DNA from: Isoetes taiwanensis
Lineage: Eukaryota; Streptophyta; Lycopodiopsida; Isoetales; Isoetaceae
Assembly (NCBI GenBank): GCA_021234155.1
Contig: JAJEKV010000670.1
Coordinates: 1 to 64,000, forward strand
DNA length: 64,000 bases
Direction of reading: 5' to 3'
The position numbers and the translations under genes are program-made. The notes under the pieces are model-generated. The model searched no databases and had not been told where the DNA came from. It saw nothing but the letters and a program-made list of their open reading frames with translations. Shown here piece after piece: positions 44,256 to 56,513 of the stretch (position 1 is its first letter; every line of letters starts with the position of its first letter).

Positions 44256-45620
44256 AAAAAATGGTCGGAGATCTGGGCCTTGTAACAGGGGATAAGCTTA
44301 AAGACAGCAATGAAAGGTTGCCAACAAGGCCAGATCCAAAACTGTTTGGCAAACAATTGATGAAGAAGATACATGGCTTAATGAACCGGAAATTCTCGAT
44401 TTATAAAGCAACGTACTAGATGGCACAATTCTTCTAAGGATAAAAAATGCAAGATGCAAAGTATTATGCAATGGTTTTGAAGAGAAGATGTGCATTCAAG
44501 GAGAGCAGCACAAAATTTGCAACGTTGCCAACAATGAAAATCACAATTTTGATTACTTTAAGGTGAAGGCCTCGCTTGATGATGATGACATGAAGGAACT
44601 AAAGCGACTATCCTAGTCCTATATCAACATCAAGCGGAAGCAAAACACCAAATTTCTTCTTCAACATGCCCAAATACCAAACTTGGATCCGGGATCATGC
44701 ATTTTAATATTGATGATAGCTCTCCTCCTTACTTGGTGACCTTGGATCACAAGGGATTCGGTGACCATTGCCATTAGAGTCGCTCTCAAAGGCATCCGGA
44801 CACCATTCATCTGTCCGTCCCTGCCTCATATGAATTTTGATATAAGTCAACAACAATATGCACAAAAAGATACTGATGCAAATGATGCTTTAGGCTCAGA
44901 AACAACATCAAGTGGAGGCCACAACAAAAGAATCAAGATCCCGGATCTGGATTGCAACCAAGAAATGGGTCAGAGCCAAACGACAACTAAGATTCAGAGG
45001 GACCCATAAAACTTGTGATTTTTTATGTCAATGGAGTCCTAATTGCAGTGTATGAAGATGGTAATATACCTCAGCTCGATACGTTGCAGAAGCCGATAAA
45101 AAACACAGAATAATATGGTATATCCTCGGCCCCAGGCGAAGTGCTTATCGGATGGTGAATGAACCAGAGATTCAAACTAGTCATGTGGTCTTCTATAGCA
45201 AAGAGAAATGTTATGAATGTGCTCTCTGTAATTGGGTCCTGCTTTTGAACTTTGAGTTTGTATGGGGCAAAGGAGCACGTAAATGACCTCGATTCATCCA
45301 TCATAAATGGCAAACCTATTATAATAAAGAGGCTCCAAAGAGTTTATGAAGTGTTCTAGGAATTCAACAAGTACACAACACCATTATCATAGGGACAGTG
45401 CTTACCAGTGTTATCACAACTCGGATAATGCGATTTTTGCAAAAAGCTGTTCATCTGAAGAGTTTGAAATAGATAACTAGTTGTCAAATGGTCTGGTTCT
45501 CGTGTTGACTGAATGCCTATTTTCCATTCTGGTGGCTAAAGTAATAAGGAACTATCTGAAGCTCAAAGAGATTTATGAGGAGAGCAGCGCAATCTTGAAG
45601 AGGATGGACATGAAATATTA
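44256..45620 (+). pseudogene. Unrecognised decayed coding region
   Basis: The plus strand has coding-like stretches in changing frames: LNRKFSIYKATY and DGTILLRIKNARCKVLCNGF (about 44,380-44,480), DDDDMKELKRLS (about 44,580), an open frame 44,761-45,009 with HNKRIKIPDLDCNQEMGQSQ, and NGVLIAVYEDGNIPQLDTLQ (about 45,030-45,090). Stops separate them. No family recognised. It starts where the small LTR-like element loses its repeat, so it may be an old element-encoded or host gene. Confidence 0.35.
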
Positions 45621-46034
45621 TGGTGAATTATGAATGTTTATAAAATTTTATGAATGTTGAAAAAAAATTATAAGAAATATATATAGAATATATAGAATAA
45701 ATTAAAAACCTGTATATTGTGTAGTGTTTTCTGTGTAGAAAAATTGTATAATGTGTCCTGAGAGCCTTTTCTTGACTTGTGAGTTGATAAGGGCCCTTCT
45801 TCCGTGAATCATAAAATTTGTGAACCATTTGGTACATGTATATAACTTGAAGCACCTAAATGAAATGAATGAGCTCCCGACTGTTCCAACCTTTCAACTT
45901 CCGCTGATTATTTTTGGCAAATGGCATTGTAATTGTTAATTATAAAATTCTCTCTTCTAAGTGGCAGGAAACCCTGTACAACTCCGTTCAGAACATAATC
46001 TTACCACGGCTTCATGATGAGCTTTCTTGTCTTG
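45621..46034. other. AT-rich spacer
   Basis: AT-rich (ATATAGAATATATAGAAT words); no gene or element recognised. Confidence 0.35.
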
Positions 46035-46330
46035 CATGTATTACAAAACTGCGAGGGAAGTTGAGGAAAGTATACTGATTTCTCAACTTCATGAACTTAA
46101 AGGATCCTGCAAGCATTGCATGAGATCCATGGAGGTTGGGAGAGAGGCATTTTTTACCCAGACATCAAAGAGAGATTACGACAAGTGGGTGGCCAAATCG
46201 GTTGGGCGGACCGGCACTTGGCCCAGGAAGCACCTCCTCGTGAGGCTTCCCATTATCTTCAAGTTTCCAAAGAGCTTGAAGGACGTTGGAGGGTGCTCTA
46301 GATGTTGTTCCCCAAAAGTGGCCCATCTAT
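46035..46330 (+). pseudogene. Short coding relic, unknown
   Basis: A plus-strand frame reads HEIHGGWERGIFYPDIKERL, then QVGGQIGWADRHLAQEA. It looks like protein sequence but matches nothing I can name. A second overlapping frame is probably its shadow. Confidence 0.25.
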
Positions 46331-46639
46331 GAAGAGGGTGTAACCATTATGACAGCACAGCCGCCATGGTCTCTTTATCCACTGTAATATATATTGTAAT
46401 GATATCATTTATAAAAAGGAATTCTTTTAAGATCAGCACTTTGTTTTGAATTTGTAAATAATTCCCTTTGTGTTGATGTGTTCTTGCTTTTCTTGACTCG
46501 CCATCTGAGAGAAAAGAGATAAATAGTCTTTGTAAAGGGATCAAACCTCACACGAATAAATTCTTCTATTCAATAATTAATTAAGCCAAAAACGCTTTGC
46601 ACGCTGTTTTCTTTTAAAATAAGATTGTTCCCGAAAAAA

Positions 46640-47050
46640 AGGAAATGGCATGAGACACACTTTAATTGAATGCGACTTTCTATTAAAAAAAAAGTATCAT
46701 CAGCAAACTAGTTGCAAATTATTTGGGAACTATTAGGCATGCCCAAAGAAGCAATAAGACCATCGTTCATCACTTTGCAAAGAAGTCCCTCAACTACAAT
46801 ATTAAGGAAGAATGAGGCCAATAGACAGCCCTGCCTAATGCCCCTCTCTACTGTGAAAAACTATGGTGGGTGCCCTCGAAAAAATACCGCTGCTTTAGCA
46901 GACCTCAACAGTTTCAAAAAAATGGAGGAAGAGGGACTAAAACCTAGTTTGCCCATGACACGCCGGAGAAATAGCCACGCGGCGCTATCATAAGCTTTCT
47001 CGAAATCTAGTTTGAGGTACAATACTCTTTGACTAGTTTTCCTTGCTCAA
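46640..47050 (-). pseudogene. Antisense L1-type LINE reverse transcriptase fragment
   Basis: The minus strand from about 47,040 reads VLYLKLDFEKAYDSAAWLFL (motif A, 47,016-46,987), LRRVMGKLGFSP, VERGIRQGCLLASFFL (motif B) and FADDTFFLIES (active site, 46,707-46,696) in one frame with two TAG stops. It is a piece of an L1-type RT, opposite in orientation to LINE-B, which starts just to the right. Confidence 0.85.
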
Positions 47051-47215
47051 TACATGCCCTCATATATCGCATGCTTTAAGCAACATCTCATTTCTATATG
47101 GTCTTTGTGCTTCTTGCTTACTCTAGGAGATTGAGATCTCATTTAAGGTGAGGGAGTAATGAAGAATGTGCCATAGTTAAGATTGCTTACTCTCGAGTGA
47201 AATGATGAGAGAAGC

Positions 47216-47530
47216 GGAGATAGGTGCTCATGATGGCGCTTGGGGTTTCAGCCCCATTTTGTTGCTCATAACTCGGGATTCCGGTGTCAGATTTGGGTGT
47301 TCTTGGGCTTGTTGGAAAGCTCTTTGCACGTCCTTTCCGTTGGCATATGATTTGCATGCTGATTCACCTGTTTTGGTGGAAAGAACTCGCTTGACAGTCC
47401 CGGCCCTCTCTTGGCGGTGCTAGGGTTTGGCAGCAATTTTCTTTTGGCCATAACTTCTGCATCTGGTGGCAGTTTTGGGCATGTTTGGGCTTGTTGGAAA
47501 GCTCTTTGGGCATTCAATTTAATGGTGCTT
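47216..47530 (+). repeat. Tandem repeats in the LINE-B 5' region
   Basis: Two units with GGGCTTGTTGGAAAGCTCTTT (about 47,305 and 47,488), each preceded by a GGTG(T)CAG(A)TTT word and a CATAACT start. One adds CCGTTGGCATATGATTTG. A single similar unit (GCTCGTTGGAAAGCTT, CCAACGACATATGATTC) is at 20,000-20,040 in LINE-A. Confidence 0.7.
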
Positions 47531-47706
47531 AATCTTTACAGAGATTGGCCTGTTGGGAAGGACTGTTCAGCTCTGAAACCTGCCCCCCCTTTTTTTGGCA
47601 GAGATGACAAGATCCAGTCGCAGCCCGCCAAAACGTTCTTCTGGTAGTTTTACTATAGTACATGGAGGAAGTGGAAAAGAATATGATGCAGAGTCTTTCA
47701 GATTAA

Positions 47707-49090
47707 GTGTACGTGATGCACACAAAAATGGCTCGCGAGGGTGCTCTTGAGAGTTTGGTTTCTTCGGTGCACCTCAATCCTTTAGTGTTGCCTAACATGT
47801 CTTCTAGTGGCACGAGTGGGGCCGCCCCAATTGAAACAAGAGGTTTATCTCTCTCCTTTTCTCAGTTACTTGTTCCAGTTTCTATTCCAACTATAGTTGT
47901 CTCAACTACAGTTCATGCCTCTGCCCATACGTCTGATGAGACTGGAAAACGTGTTGAACATGTGCCATTGGAAAACTCTTATGAAATGTCGTACTTCCAA
48001 CGCACGTTGGAGGTTCCTCGGGTCAGATGGTGTGCTCTAATCAATTAGCACCTCCACAATCATTGGAAGTTCTGTGGGTCAGGCAAGACCCTCTTTGTCT
48101 GCTGAAATTGCTTCTGGGCTAGCGGCACCTCCAACTCATGTTGGAGGTGCCTCATGTCAGTCGAGATCTCACGTGCCTGTAGAGTGCTCTTCTGAACATT
48201 CTGCACCTAATAGTGTTGCACAAGTGGCACCTCCAACACAGGTTGGAAGTTCTTTCACACGGACTTCTCGTGGAGGTAGTGCTTGGATGGTGGTGCAACC
48301 TGCACAAATTGGTGTTTCCGCAGGATACGTGGTGCGTCTAATGCACGTTGGAAGTCCCTCAGGGTAGGAGGAGTTTCCCCCTCTTCCTCCCTGACAGCCT
48401 GGGGTGACTTCCTCTTCCACCCCCCGAGCTACGACGACCTCACCTTGGAGATCATCTGACACAGTGGCTCGAGTTACTGGTGTGCGAATTTTTGAGTGGC
48501 TTTGCAAGAGCTTGGCAACGCCAGCCACCTCAGCTCGTGTCTCAGAGGCTATTGCCACCATGGTGAATAATAACAGGAAAGAAATTGTGTCCTATCTCCA
48601 GCAATTGCAAGTCAAGCAAGACTTCAGGATGTCCAGCTCCCATCAGACGAAATCTTTTATGAGGTTCAGGAGTGCAGGGCAACTTTTGAGCGTTTTGGGG
48701 CTCCAGTGGTGCAGATTAGCCATGAAGATCATCTACTACATGTGGAAGCCGATTGGTTGCGTGTACGTATGCCGCTATTTTCGGCCCTTTCTTAGATCTG
48801 AAGCGCGTGGGATCTTGGTTGTCTAGGCACCTTCATAAGCTAGGGCTTCCTGCTTATCAAGCTTGTGGCAAAGATCAACGTTGCTTTGTTTTGATGTTTG
48901 AATCTCCTGAGCCAGCTGCTCAATTCATAGAACGAGATGTTGATCCTCTTTGGAAACACTTCTTGCTCTATCGGGTATGTTCCCCGGATCCTTTCAGTAA
49001 AGCGGATGCCTTAAACGTGCCCCTTCGGTTGCTATTGAAGTTTTTCCTCGGAGCTACAGTTCATTTCCGCCATTGCTATTAATGAGATTG
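47707..49090 (+). pseudogene. LINE-B ORF1
   Basis: It begins with a Ser/Thr/Val-rich segment, then a repeat region (47,990-48,370) with APPTHVGGAS and APPTQVGSS units. Next are VRIFEWLCKSLATPATSARV (48,480-48,540) and EIVSYLQQLQVKQ. A nucleic-acid-binding block follows (about 48,640-49,000) with YEVQECRATFERFGAPVVQI, YAAIFGPFLDLKRVGSWLSR and CFVLMFESPEPAAQFIERDV, in pattern like the DUF4283-type part of plant L1 ORF1. At least three frame changes. No CCHC knuckle seen. Confidence 0.72.
47990..48370 (+). repeat. Palindromic PPTxVGG repeats of LINE-B ORF1
   Basis: About six copies of a CACCTCCAACxCAxGTTGGAGG-like inverted repeat (about 48,000, 48,050, 48,125, 48,226, 48,290 and 48,345), in part reading APPTHVGG, APPTQVG, QPAQIGV. 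The spacing is 40-100 bp. The same motif class is at 20,400-20,625 in LINE-A. Confidence 0.82.
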
Positions 49091-49769
49091 GACTCCATTT
49101 GCAACACTTCATAACCAATGGCATCACCAAGATTTGTGTTGCAAGGCCCATTCATCGTGATTTGCCTCAAACAATTGTTGTCCGCCAGAAATGGCCCATG
49201 TTCTTTCCATTTGCCATCCTTGTTGAATGGTCTGACTAGTTCTCATGTTTCCAAAACGCTCTCTTTGCCTGGTTTCGCCAAAGGTTCACCGCCAGTCCTC
49301 CATCTGCTCCTCCGGCACTCCATGCTCCTAGATCAGCTCCCACCTCAATGGATATCTCTCACACCCCGGTGGCTGCACTCCTACTCTTCCATTCTGCGGC
49401 TTCCACTTGATCCAATGGATCACCAAATGTTGTGGACTGCTGAAAGTCAAGTCGCGAGGAGAAAATTGGAAGAGCTCATGGATACATGGACATTGATCGG
49501 GCTTCCACCCACCACCAAAACATCCACCGTCTCTTTGTCAACCACAAAATCAGCTAAGGGATCTAACTCCTCTGCATCCCAGCTCTCAATTTCAGCTTCA
49601 TATAGCTCTGCTCTTCCATTGCATCCCACTATGGTTGCTTTGATCTGCTTCAGTGGGCTGATTTGGTTGATGAGGTTACTGCCATGCCAGATGCCCAGGA
49701 GACTTCCTCAAATTCCCTTGGGACACCAAATGGGTCTCTATATCCGGCTTGGGCCAGCTTAAGGTCAAT
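49091..49769 (+). pseudogene. LINE-B ORF1 tail / inter-ORF region
   Basis: A plus frame reads HFITNGITKICVARPIHRDL and QKWPMFFPFAILVEWSD, then a Pro/Ser/Ala-rich linker. Stops interrupt. The end of this region (AMPDAQETSSNSLG) runs openly into the ORF2 start. Confidence 0.55.
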
Positions 49770-52700
49770 GCGGTTAGTTTCATGGAATGTTCAAGGGGTA
49801 TCCTCCTCCCCCCTCAAGCGGAGTCGTATTTCTTTCTACTTATCTAGATTGGATCCTCAGTTTGTATGTCTTCAAGAGCACAAATGTCGTAAGAGGAGAT
49901 ATCAAAGCACGGACATGATTGGTCAAAGTTTAATGTCCTTATCGACAAAGCCCGATTACGCGGTGCGAGGGTGATAGCATTTTTCTTCTTTGCCAGTCAT
50001 CTTCACTCAGGTTGATCATTTTGGTCGTTGGGCCCTAATTGTATGGCAGGAACAAGGGGTTAAGTATGGTCTAATTAATATCTATGCCCACAACAGGCTC
50101 CATCAGAGAGCTGCACTATGGATCTTCTTGCGAGGGAAGATGCTCAGCTTGGGCTGCCACATTTCATGGCTTCTTGTTGGGGATCTTAATATGGTGGAAA
50201 TGGAGTCTGATTAGTTGGGGGCTACCTCTATAGTGGTGTCTAGCTTTGAACATCAACAATGGCTCCGTCTACTCTATGACTGCAACCTCTCAGAGATTGA
50301 TGGTGAAGGTTCCTTTACTTGGTGCAATGGTCAAGTTGGTGGGGGTCATGCAAGCTCTCGGTTGGATAGAGCTTACTGGAATGCAGATGCAGTTGTGGCA
50401 CTTCCAGATTTCTTCCGGTTTTGTCTCAAGGACGAGCCTCTGCAGACGAGCCTCTGCAGCAGCGACGGCCTGGATGGACATTTTCCGCTTGAATGTAAAA
50501 TTCTTAAAGGATGCTGACTTTCAAGAAGGCTGCAAGAACACTTGGACAACTGCCTTCAACCGACGTCGAGGCATGGCTGACATAGTGGATGCAATTGTGG
50601 CAGTCAAAAGCTTTGCCAAATAGTGGGGCCAAGAGTCTGCAGCAGCAAGTCGTGCTTTATTGGACACCTTGTATCAGGACCTACTCCATTCTTGACAGGG
50701 ACTCCTTCCAGGTGTTCATGATCGAGATATTTTGGCACAGATCTAAGCATTAGAGGAGGAGTAAATCCAACAAGCAAAGATGAAGGCAGGTTTGCAGTGG
50801 TTTCGTGATGGAGACCATTTGTACAGGCTTCTTTTTCCGTGCGGCTAAGAGGCGTCGCATGATGTGAACCATGTCCTCATTGTTTTTTCCGGATGGTTCG
50901 GTGCTAACAGAGCCAACTGAACTCAAGCAATATCTGCATAGCCACTTTCAGATTTTCTTTGCGACATCTTCCCTTTCAATCAGAAATGTGAGATGCGATT
51001 TTGTCTAGGATTTCCCCCATCATCTCTAACGAGCTGCGCGTGCCAATAGAAGCGGCTATGACAGTTGATGATTTAGGTCCAGCAGTCTTTGAACTGAAAA
51101 GAGGCAAATGCCCAGGTTTGGATGGTTTGCCAATTGAGTTCTTCGGTAGAGTATTGGGAATGGCTGGAGCGGATGTGTATGATGCTTTACGTAACTTTTC
51201 GGTCCCACTTGCTTTGGATAGAATTCTTAACATAGGTGCCATCTCACTCATCCCCAAGGTCAAAGGATCCTCAGACTATTTTAGACTAGCGGCCCATCAC
51301 CTTATTGTCATCTATATATAAGATCTTTGCCAAGGCTTTTGCGAGGCTTGGGTGAAGGACATCTTGGCGAGTCCATCTCAACAACCCAATCATGTTTTTC
51401 TTCCCAAAGCGATGCATTACGAACAATATTTGCTACTGCTACGAAGGAATTTATTGCGCCGCGTGAAAGTAAAACCTTCCGATTGTATACCTTAAGCTTG
51501 ATTTTGCAAAGGCTTATGACAATGTTATTTGGGAATTCATCGTCGTCATACGCTGGGGACGGGATTTTTGGAACAATTTACATCAAATATTATGAAGTCG
51601 CATGTCCGCTTTCGGGCGTTTGTTATGTTCCATGGTGAGCCTTGAGATGCCTTCTCACTTTCGATCGTGGTATTCGGCGGGGAATGCCCTTAGCACCGCT
51701 TGCTTTTTCACAATTGTCATGAGGCTTTGTCACGATTATTCACCATCGCCTTCTGAGAGGGACTTCTCCATGGTCTTGCAATGGGGATGGCATCTGTGAG
51801 AGGTTTGCAATCAATATGCGGCGATCGTTCCTCTTTCTAGTAGATTATACCGAGAATCTTGTATTTGTCAAATTGCTCTATATACACTTTTTCAGCCGCT
51901 TTAGGGGTATTGTCCTTGTGGGGCGGCGAAGTGTGCGACTTTATGGACATTGGATACTCCGAGCTCGGATATCTTCATGATTATCCATGGAAATTACATG
52001 CGCGTGGGCCGGGCCATCAAGTTGTTGGGAATTCGGTTGGCATCCATGTTACTATGGGAGCCGCATGGAAGGAGATCATTAAGGGTTTGGAGAAGACTTG
52101 TTACGGTGGTCCACGCGAAAGTTGTCTCTTATGATTTCGAGCATTACGATGGCCAAATCAGCCCTTAGTAGTACCCATGTTTATATGACATCCATACTGC
52201 TAGCCCCACAGAACAAAGTACGTGAGCTCATTGCAATAGTTCGGAACTTTATATAGGTAGGTAATGAGGAAGGTGTTGTGGTTAAGGTGGCATGGTCGAA
52301 ATACATCCTTCCCAAATGGGCAGGTGGCCAGGATATGATGGACTTCTTACTGCATAGCAAAATCCTTATTTCAAAGTTCATTTGAAGACTCCTGAATGGT
52401 GAAGATGATTCTCCTGGTTTACGCCTTCTTCCACTGGCAGCATCAATTCATCCCCTTACACATACCACAGCCCTCCGGTTTCTAGATGGTGGCACTCTGT
52501 TGTGTTCCGCACTTTGTGGCGTACATGGCGATGGCTTTGGGATAGGTTGCTCCACGTTAAAATCTATGTACTATGGTGGCAGGTTATCCACAGGTGCCTG
52601 CGCGTTAATGCCTTCCGACATTGTTATGATCCTATTCAAGGGATGCACGCGGCGCTTTTAGCGGGCCGAGACTCTTGAGCACCGGCTCTTTGATTGTCCA

Positions 52701-53115
52701 GAGGTTCAACCGGGCCGCGTGGTCCCAGCTAAGGCTTGTTTAACAAGACCTTGGACCACATGCATCCTCTTGGCATCCTATCCTAATGCATGGCCCTCAG
52801 CCAAACAGAGGGCATTCCATCTTGGTTCTGGTTGGCTCTATGGTCGATATGGGGAGTGTCGCGACAACTACATCTTCCAAGGCATTTATTCATCTGCACA
52901 TGGTGTTATTACGTGGCCCTAAAAAGATCCTTGACGTAATATGAGTGCCCTCTTGATTCAAAAATGATGGAACGCATCTAGATTCAAAGATCTTGAATTG
53001 ATTCTTACGTTTGGTCTCCATTTCTGAGTTAGATACATTGTGAGGCTCGTCGTTCTCGTGGCATCTTCTTTGTGCTTACATAGTTCAAGACATGTAAAGA
53101 TTTATTCATGCGATT
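49770..53115 (+). pseudogene. LINE-B ORF2: endonuclease, reverse transcriptase, zf-RVT
   Basis: It starts MRLVSWNVQGVSSSPLKRSR with SRLDPQFVCLQEHK (endonuclease Asn and Glu boxes). Then GLINIYAHN, LLVGDLNMVE (50,179 on), GSFTWCNGQ and SSRLDRAYWN, and GHFPLE, where the SDH triad is altered. RT has LGPAVFELKRGKCPGLDGLP (51,070 on), LDFAKAYDNVIWEF (51,497) and CPLAPLAFS out of frame; a clear YADD box is lost near 51,840. The C-terminus shows WHAKVVS-like, VAWSKYILPKWAGGQ and WWQVIHRCLRVNAFRHCYD with ETLEHRLFDCPEV (zf-RVT). Many frameshifts; inactive. Confidence 0.88.
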
Positions 53116-53129
53116 AATGGTAAACTTTG

Positions 53130-53279
<150 letters not shown>

Positions 53280-54229
53280 GCTTTCGTAGTTTGAGAGGTG
53301 GATTAAAACTTAGAATAAAGCTCGATATATAAATTCATGTGGATGTTTTTTTTTTCTACGTTATAAAGAGTGATTGTGACATCATGTATCTATGGGACCC
53401 TTGCTAGTGATTTTAATTTTGAATTGTTGCTTTGATAGGGTATGGTCGCCCTCTGTTGTGACTGTACCTCAAGTCACAGATCCCTGGGTCATCCTTTCAT
53501 GGTGAACACCCACCTACCATCATGCTCTGCGCATTCTCGGACCGAAAATGGAGACAAGTTATTCCCCTTGCAGGCATGAACGTGACCTCGACATCCCCTA
53601 ACCATTACATTTATGTTCTATGCATGGAAGTCAATTCCCAGTGAGCGTGCACCTACAAGCCCTAATTGTGCCCATGAAAAATCCGAGAGCATGCTAATTT
53701 GAAGGTAGAATTTAATGCCGGTGGCTTGAATTGGCACCCAATTTCACCGGCGATTGCTCAACCCCTATGGATTTCATCGAGGCATACTCACAGGGTCTCA
53801 CTTATTAACAATGGTAGTGAAGAGCATGATGGAAATGGTTTTTACAGGGCATGAATTCATGCCTACATTGTAAACTATATTCTTATCTGCAATTTGAATA
53901 TATTTGGAAATGCCTTAGGGTTATTATCAGTTACAAGTACTGAACTATTTGTGGTGACTTCTATTGCTTATTATAAACCTCAGGTTGTACATGCACATTT
54001 GCAAGATTGTGTTACAACAATGTACATGCACATTGGCACATGCACAATAGTGTTGCACCAAGCAAGTCTGTAAAATTGATGATAAGTTGAAATCTAACAA
54101 TTCAAAACAAGCTTAGCAGGCCTTAATTGATTTTGTAGTACTCTAACCAAAATCTACAAACAAAACACTGAGACAAACACAACCAGTTTGCAAAAAGCTT
54201 CCTACAAACTGCTTGGCATTATTGTGAAC
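53280..54229. other. Unassigned spacer
   Basis: No gene, RNA or element recognised. A direct word repeat TTGTACATGCACATTTGCA / ATGTACATGCACATTGGCA occurs around 53,985-54,035. Confidence 0.35.
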
Positions 54230-54480
54230 TAAAAAAAAAACAATATAATAATAATAATGGGTTTTAACGTCCACGGGAAGCCGGAGCTTATGGGACAATT
54301 TACAACACACCCAGATGGGTCCTGCCCCCACCACTGTACGTGGCTGAAGTGGGTCCTTCCCACACCAACTTTACAATGTATAGTCACTTTCACAACGAGG
54401 CGTTGAACCCGTGACCTTGGGTATGGCAGTTTAACGTCTTACTACAGTTACATTTAAGAAACCACTCTGTCATGTTACAT
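54230..54480 (-). mobile_element. tRNA-derived SINE, Au-like
   Basis: The minus strand starts near 54,480 with A box TGACAGAGTGG (54,462-54,472) and B box GGTTCAACGCC (54,399-54,409), a 63-bp spacing within the Pol III range. It then runs through non-tRNA sequence to a 3' end with (ATT)n and a poly-T-like tail (54,226-54,260). The box sequences and layout fit plant Au-type SINEs. No clear target duplication seen. Confidence 0.78.
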
Positions 54481-55362
54481 CAATAGGGGGCATAGTGGCC
54501 ACCTAATCAGAAAAAGTGGAAGGGAGGGGGGGGGAAGGGGGAGGGGGATGAGGTCGCCTAGGGTCGGCCAAGGAAGAACAACCAAAAGATATCAGATGCA
54601 GTTAGGACTCAACAAGGGACTGGAAGAGTATGATGTCTCCTTCTATCACATCCGTTTGGTAATGGACAAGTTTTGTATCAGATTTGGCACACTCAACCTG
54701 AGATATAATTTTAGAAAAGACTTCAATAGTAAGAGAAGATCCCATAGTTATGGTGACCTCAGCAGGTCACTATGCAGTTTCAAATTGTGAACGATGTTGA
54801 AATGGTAGACATCATGACGAAGAAGGCAAAGGCCGAGTAGAGGGCCTGATTTGAGGCCTCCTTTTATGATAGGGGGTTCCCCTCAAGCCAGATCGAGCTT
54901 GTCTATCTTGTCTGATCATGATATTGGAGGAGATGCGGAACCTATCTCAACTGCATTTAATCTGTTCAAAGACAAATTCGAACCGATGGCAGAGACTATG
55001 GCATGTAGGGCTATCTGGCCGCCGTTTCTGTAAATTCATATTCAGGGGATATTGGATTATTCAGTATTATATAAATTATTTGTTTTATTATTATTTAAAC
55101 TCACACTTTGGTATTGGTTTGGTGTTTAGGTTGCATGGCTTGCACTAGGTGGTTGCTCGATCTACGTATAGGAAGGGGGAGTAGGGCTCCCTTTAAAACC
55201 GCTGCGGGGGCCCGGACGTGAACCCAGAACCGGGTCCGGCCAAAATTTTGGAAGGATGGAGAAGTGGGGAGTATCAAAACTATCGTCTTAATTGCTATAG
55301 TAAATCTATCCCAAAATAAAATATAGACTTTATATGAAGATCCCATATGGGTTCCGGGATGA
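54481..55362. other. Region with one short hypothetical frame
   Basis: A plus frame 54,548-54,790 (RYQMQLGLNKGLEEYDVSFY) is open for 80 codons and weakly resembles retroelement gag text, but is not assigned. Around 55,205-55,215 a weak B-box-like word lies in a GC-rich patch. No confident gene. Confidence 0.3.
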
Positions 55363-55545
55363 AGAAGCCAGGCCTTGCTGATGGAGGAGCCGAAGCCTTG
55401 AAGAACCTTGAAGATGAAGAACCTTGGAGCCGAAGCCAAAGCCTTGAAGAACCTTGATGAAGCCAAGCCTTGCAGATGAAGAACCTAAGCTCTTAGAAAG
55501 CTTTGCAAGAGCCTTGCGGATGAAGCATCTTGAAGCAAACTCCGA
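55363..55545 (+). repeat. Imperfect tandem repeat GAAGCCTTGAAGAACCTTGA
   Basis: Units of about 24-33 bp built on GCCTTGAAGAACCTTGA and GATGAAGAACC recur about six times. Open frames on both strands come from the repeat. Confidence 0.8.
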
Positions 55546-56513
55546 CGGGTTGAGCTACGTTAGCTACGAACGAGCGGAATTGTCTACCCCTATTTCCATT
55601 AGGATATTGGCAAATGCCACGGCATTACCAAAAATAATTTGGGCGAACCCACTTTCCATTTTGTTCATTTGTCAAACACACTCTTTTGCATTCATAGCCG
55701 ACAACATTTTTTCGTACAACATTTTTCCTATGTTGCACATTTCCATTCTTTATTGTAAGTTATGCTTATGCGTGCTACATTTTTTTCTTTTTAAAATTTC
55801 CTCTGTCCAACATTTTTTCCTTTTTCCCTCGGGTCGTCTCCTATATTGCGCATTTTCAAACGTTATTATAAGTTATTGCTGCATTCTTCCCTCTTTAAAT
55901 GTCTTGGACAATATTCATTTGTAGCTACCTTTCAGTCATTAATATCCTACAATGTTGTGTTTATTTTGGTAATGCATGGGTTCAATTCCCTAAGGCATGA
56001 TTGCATAATAAATTATGTGGTTGCAGGAGCTAGACCTGCATAATACTTCATGCGACAGTATCAAATAAGTTGTAAGTTCGTCTATGAATTCTAATTTGCG
56101 CTCCATTAAGATAAATGGATAACTAAGAAGAAGGTTCAGGCTTTTGTTCCTTTGTTAGTTATTATAGTCCTATTTTTCTGTTCTTCGAGTTGTATACACA
56201 CTTACCAACTATAAGCGGAGCATATAGGCACTTTAGCAATTCAGAATCTGCACATTGCAGGACAGATTGGTCTAAATTTGATTGCTTCGACTCTATGGTA
56301 TTTGAGTGATTGCAAGTAGATAGCCGCAAATTTTGAAATATGTGTTCCTTGCAGATGTTTATTTAATATAAGAATTTACCAAAGGGATATTCTATCAAAA
56401 AATTCATCACCTTTACTATGCTGCAATCATTAGGGATTTTTTGAGATCATAAAAGACCTTCTAAAATCGACTAAATATATGAACTACCAATCAAAAGCCC
56501 CGGTAATCCAGTC
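55546..56513. other. AT-rich spacer
   Basis: T-rich DNA with ACATTTTT/CAACATTTTT words (55,700-55,820) giving a Phe-rich open frame by composition. No gene recognised. Confidence 0.35.

Noticed and set aside
55200-55225. Possible second SINE B box (GGTTCACGTCC on minus strand)
   Set aside because: Mismatch at the invariant A and no A box upstream.
55453-55924. 156-codon plus-strand frame
   Set aside because: It runs from a tandem repeat into T-rich DNA; amino-acid composition changes abruptly and no motif is present.
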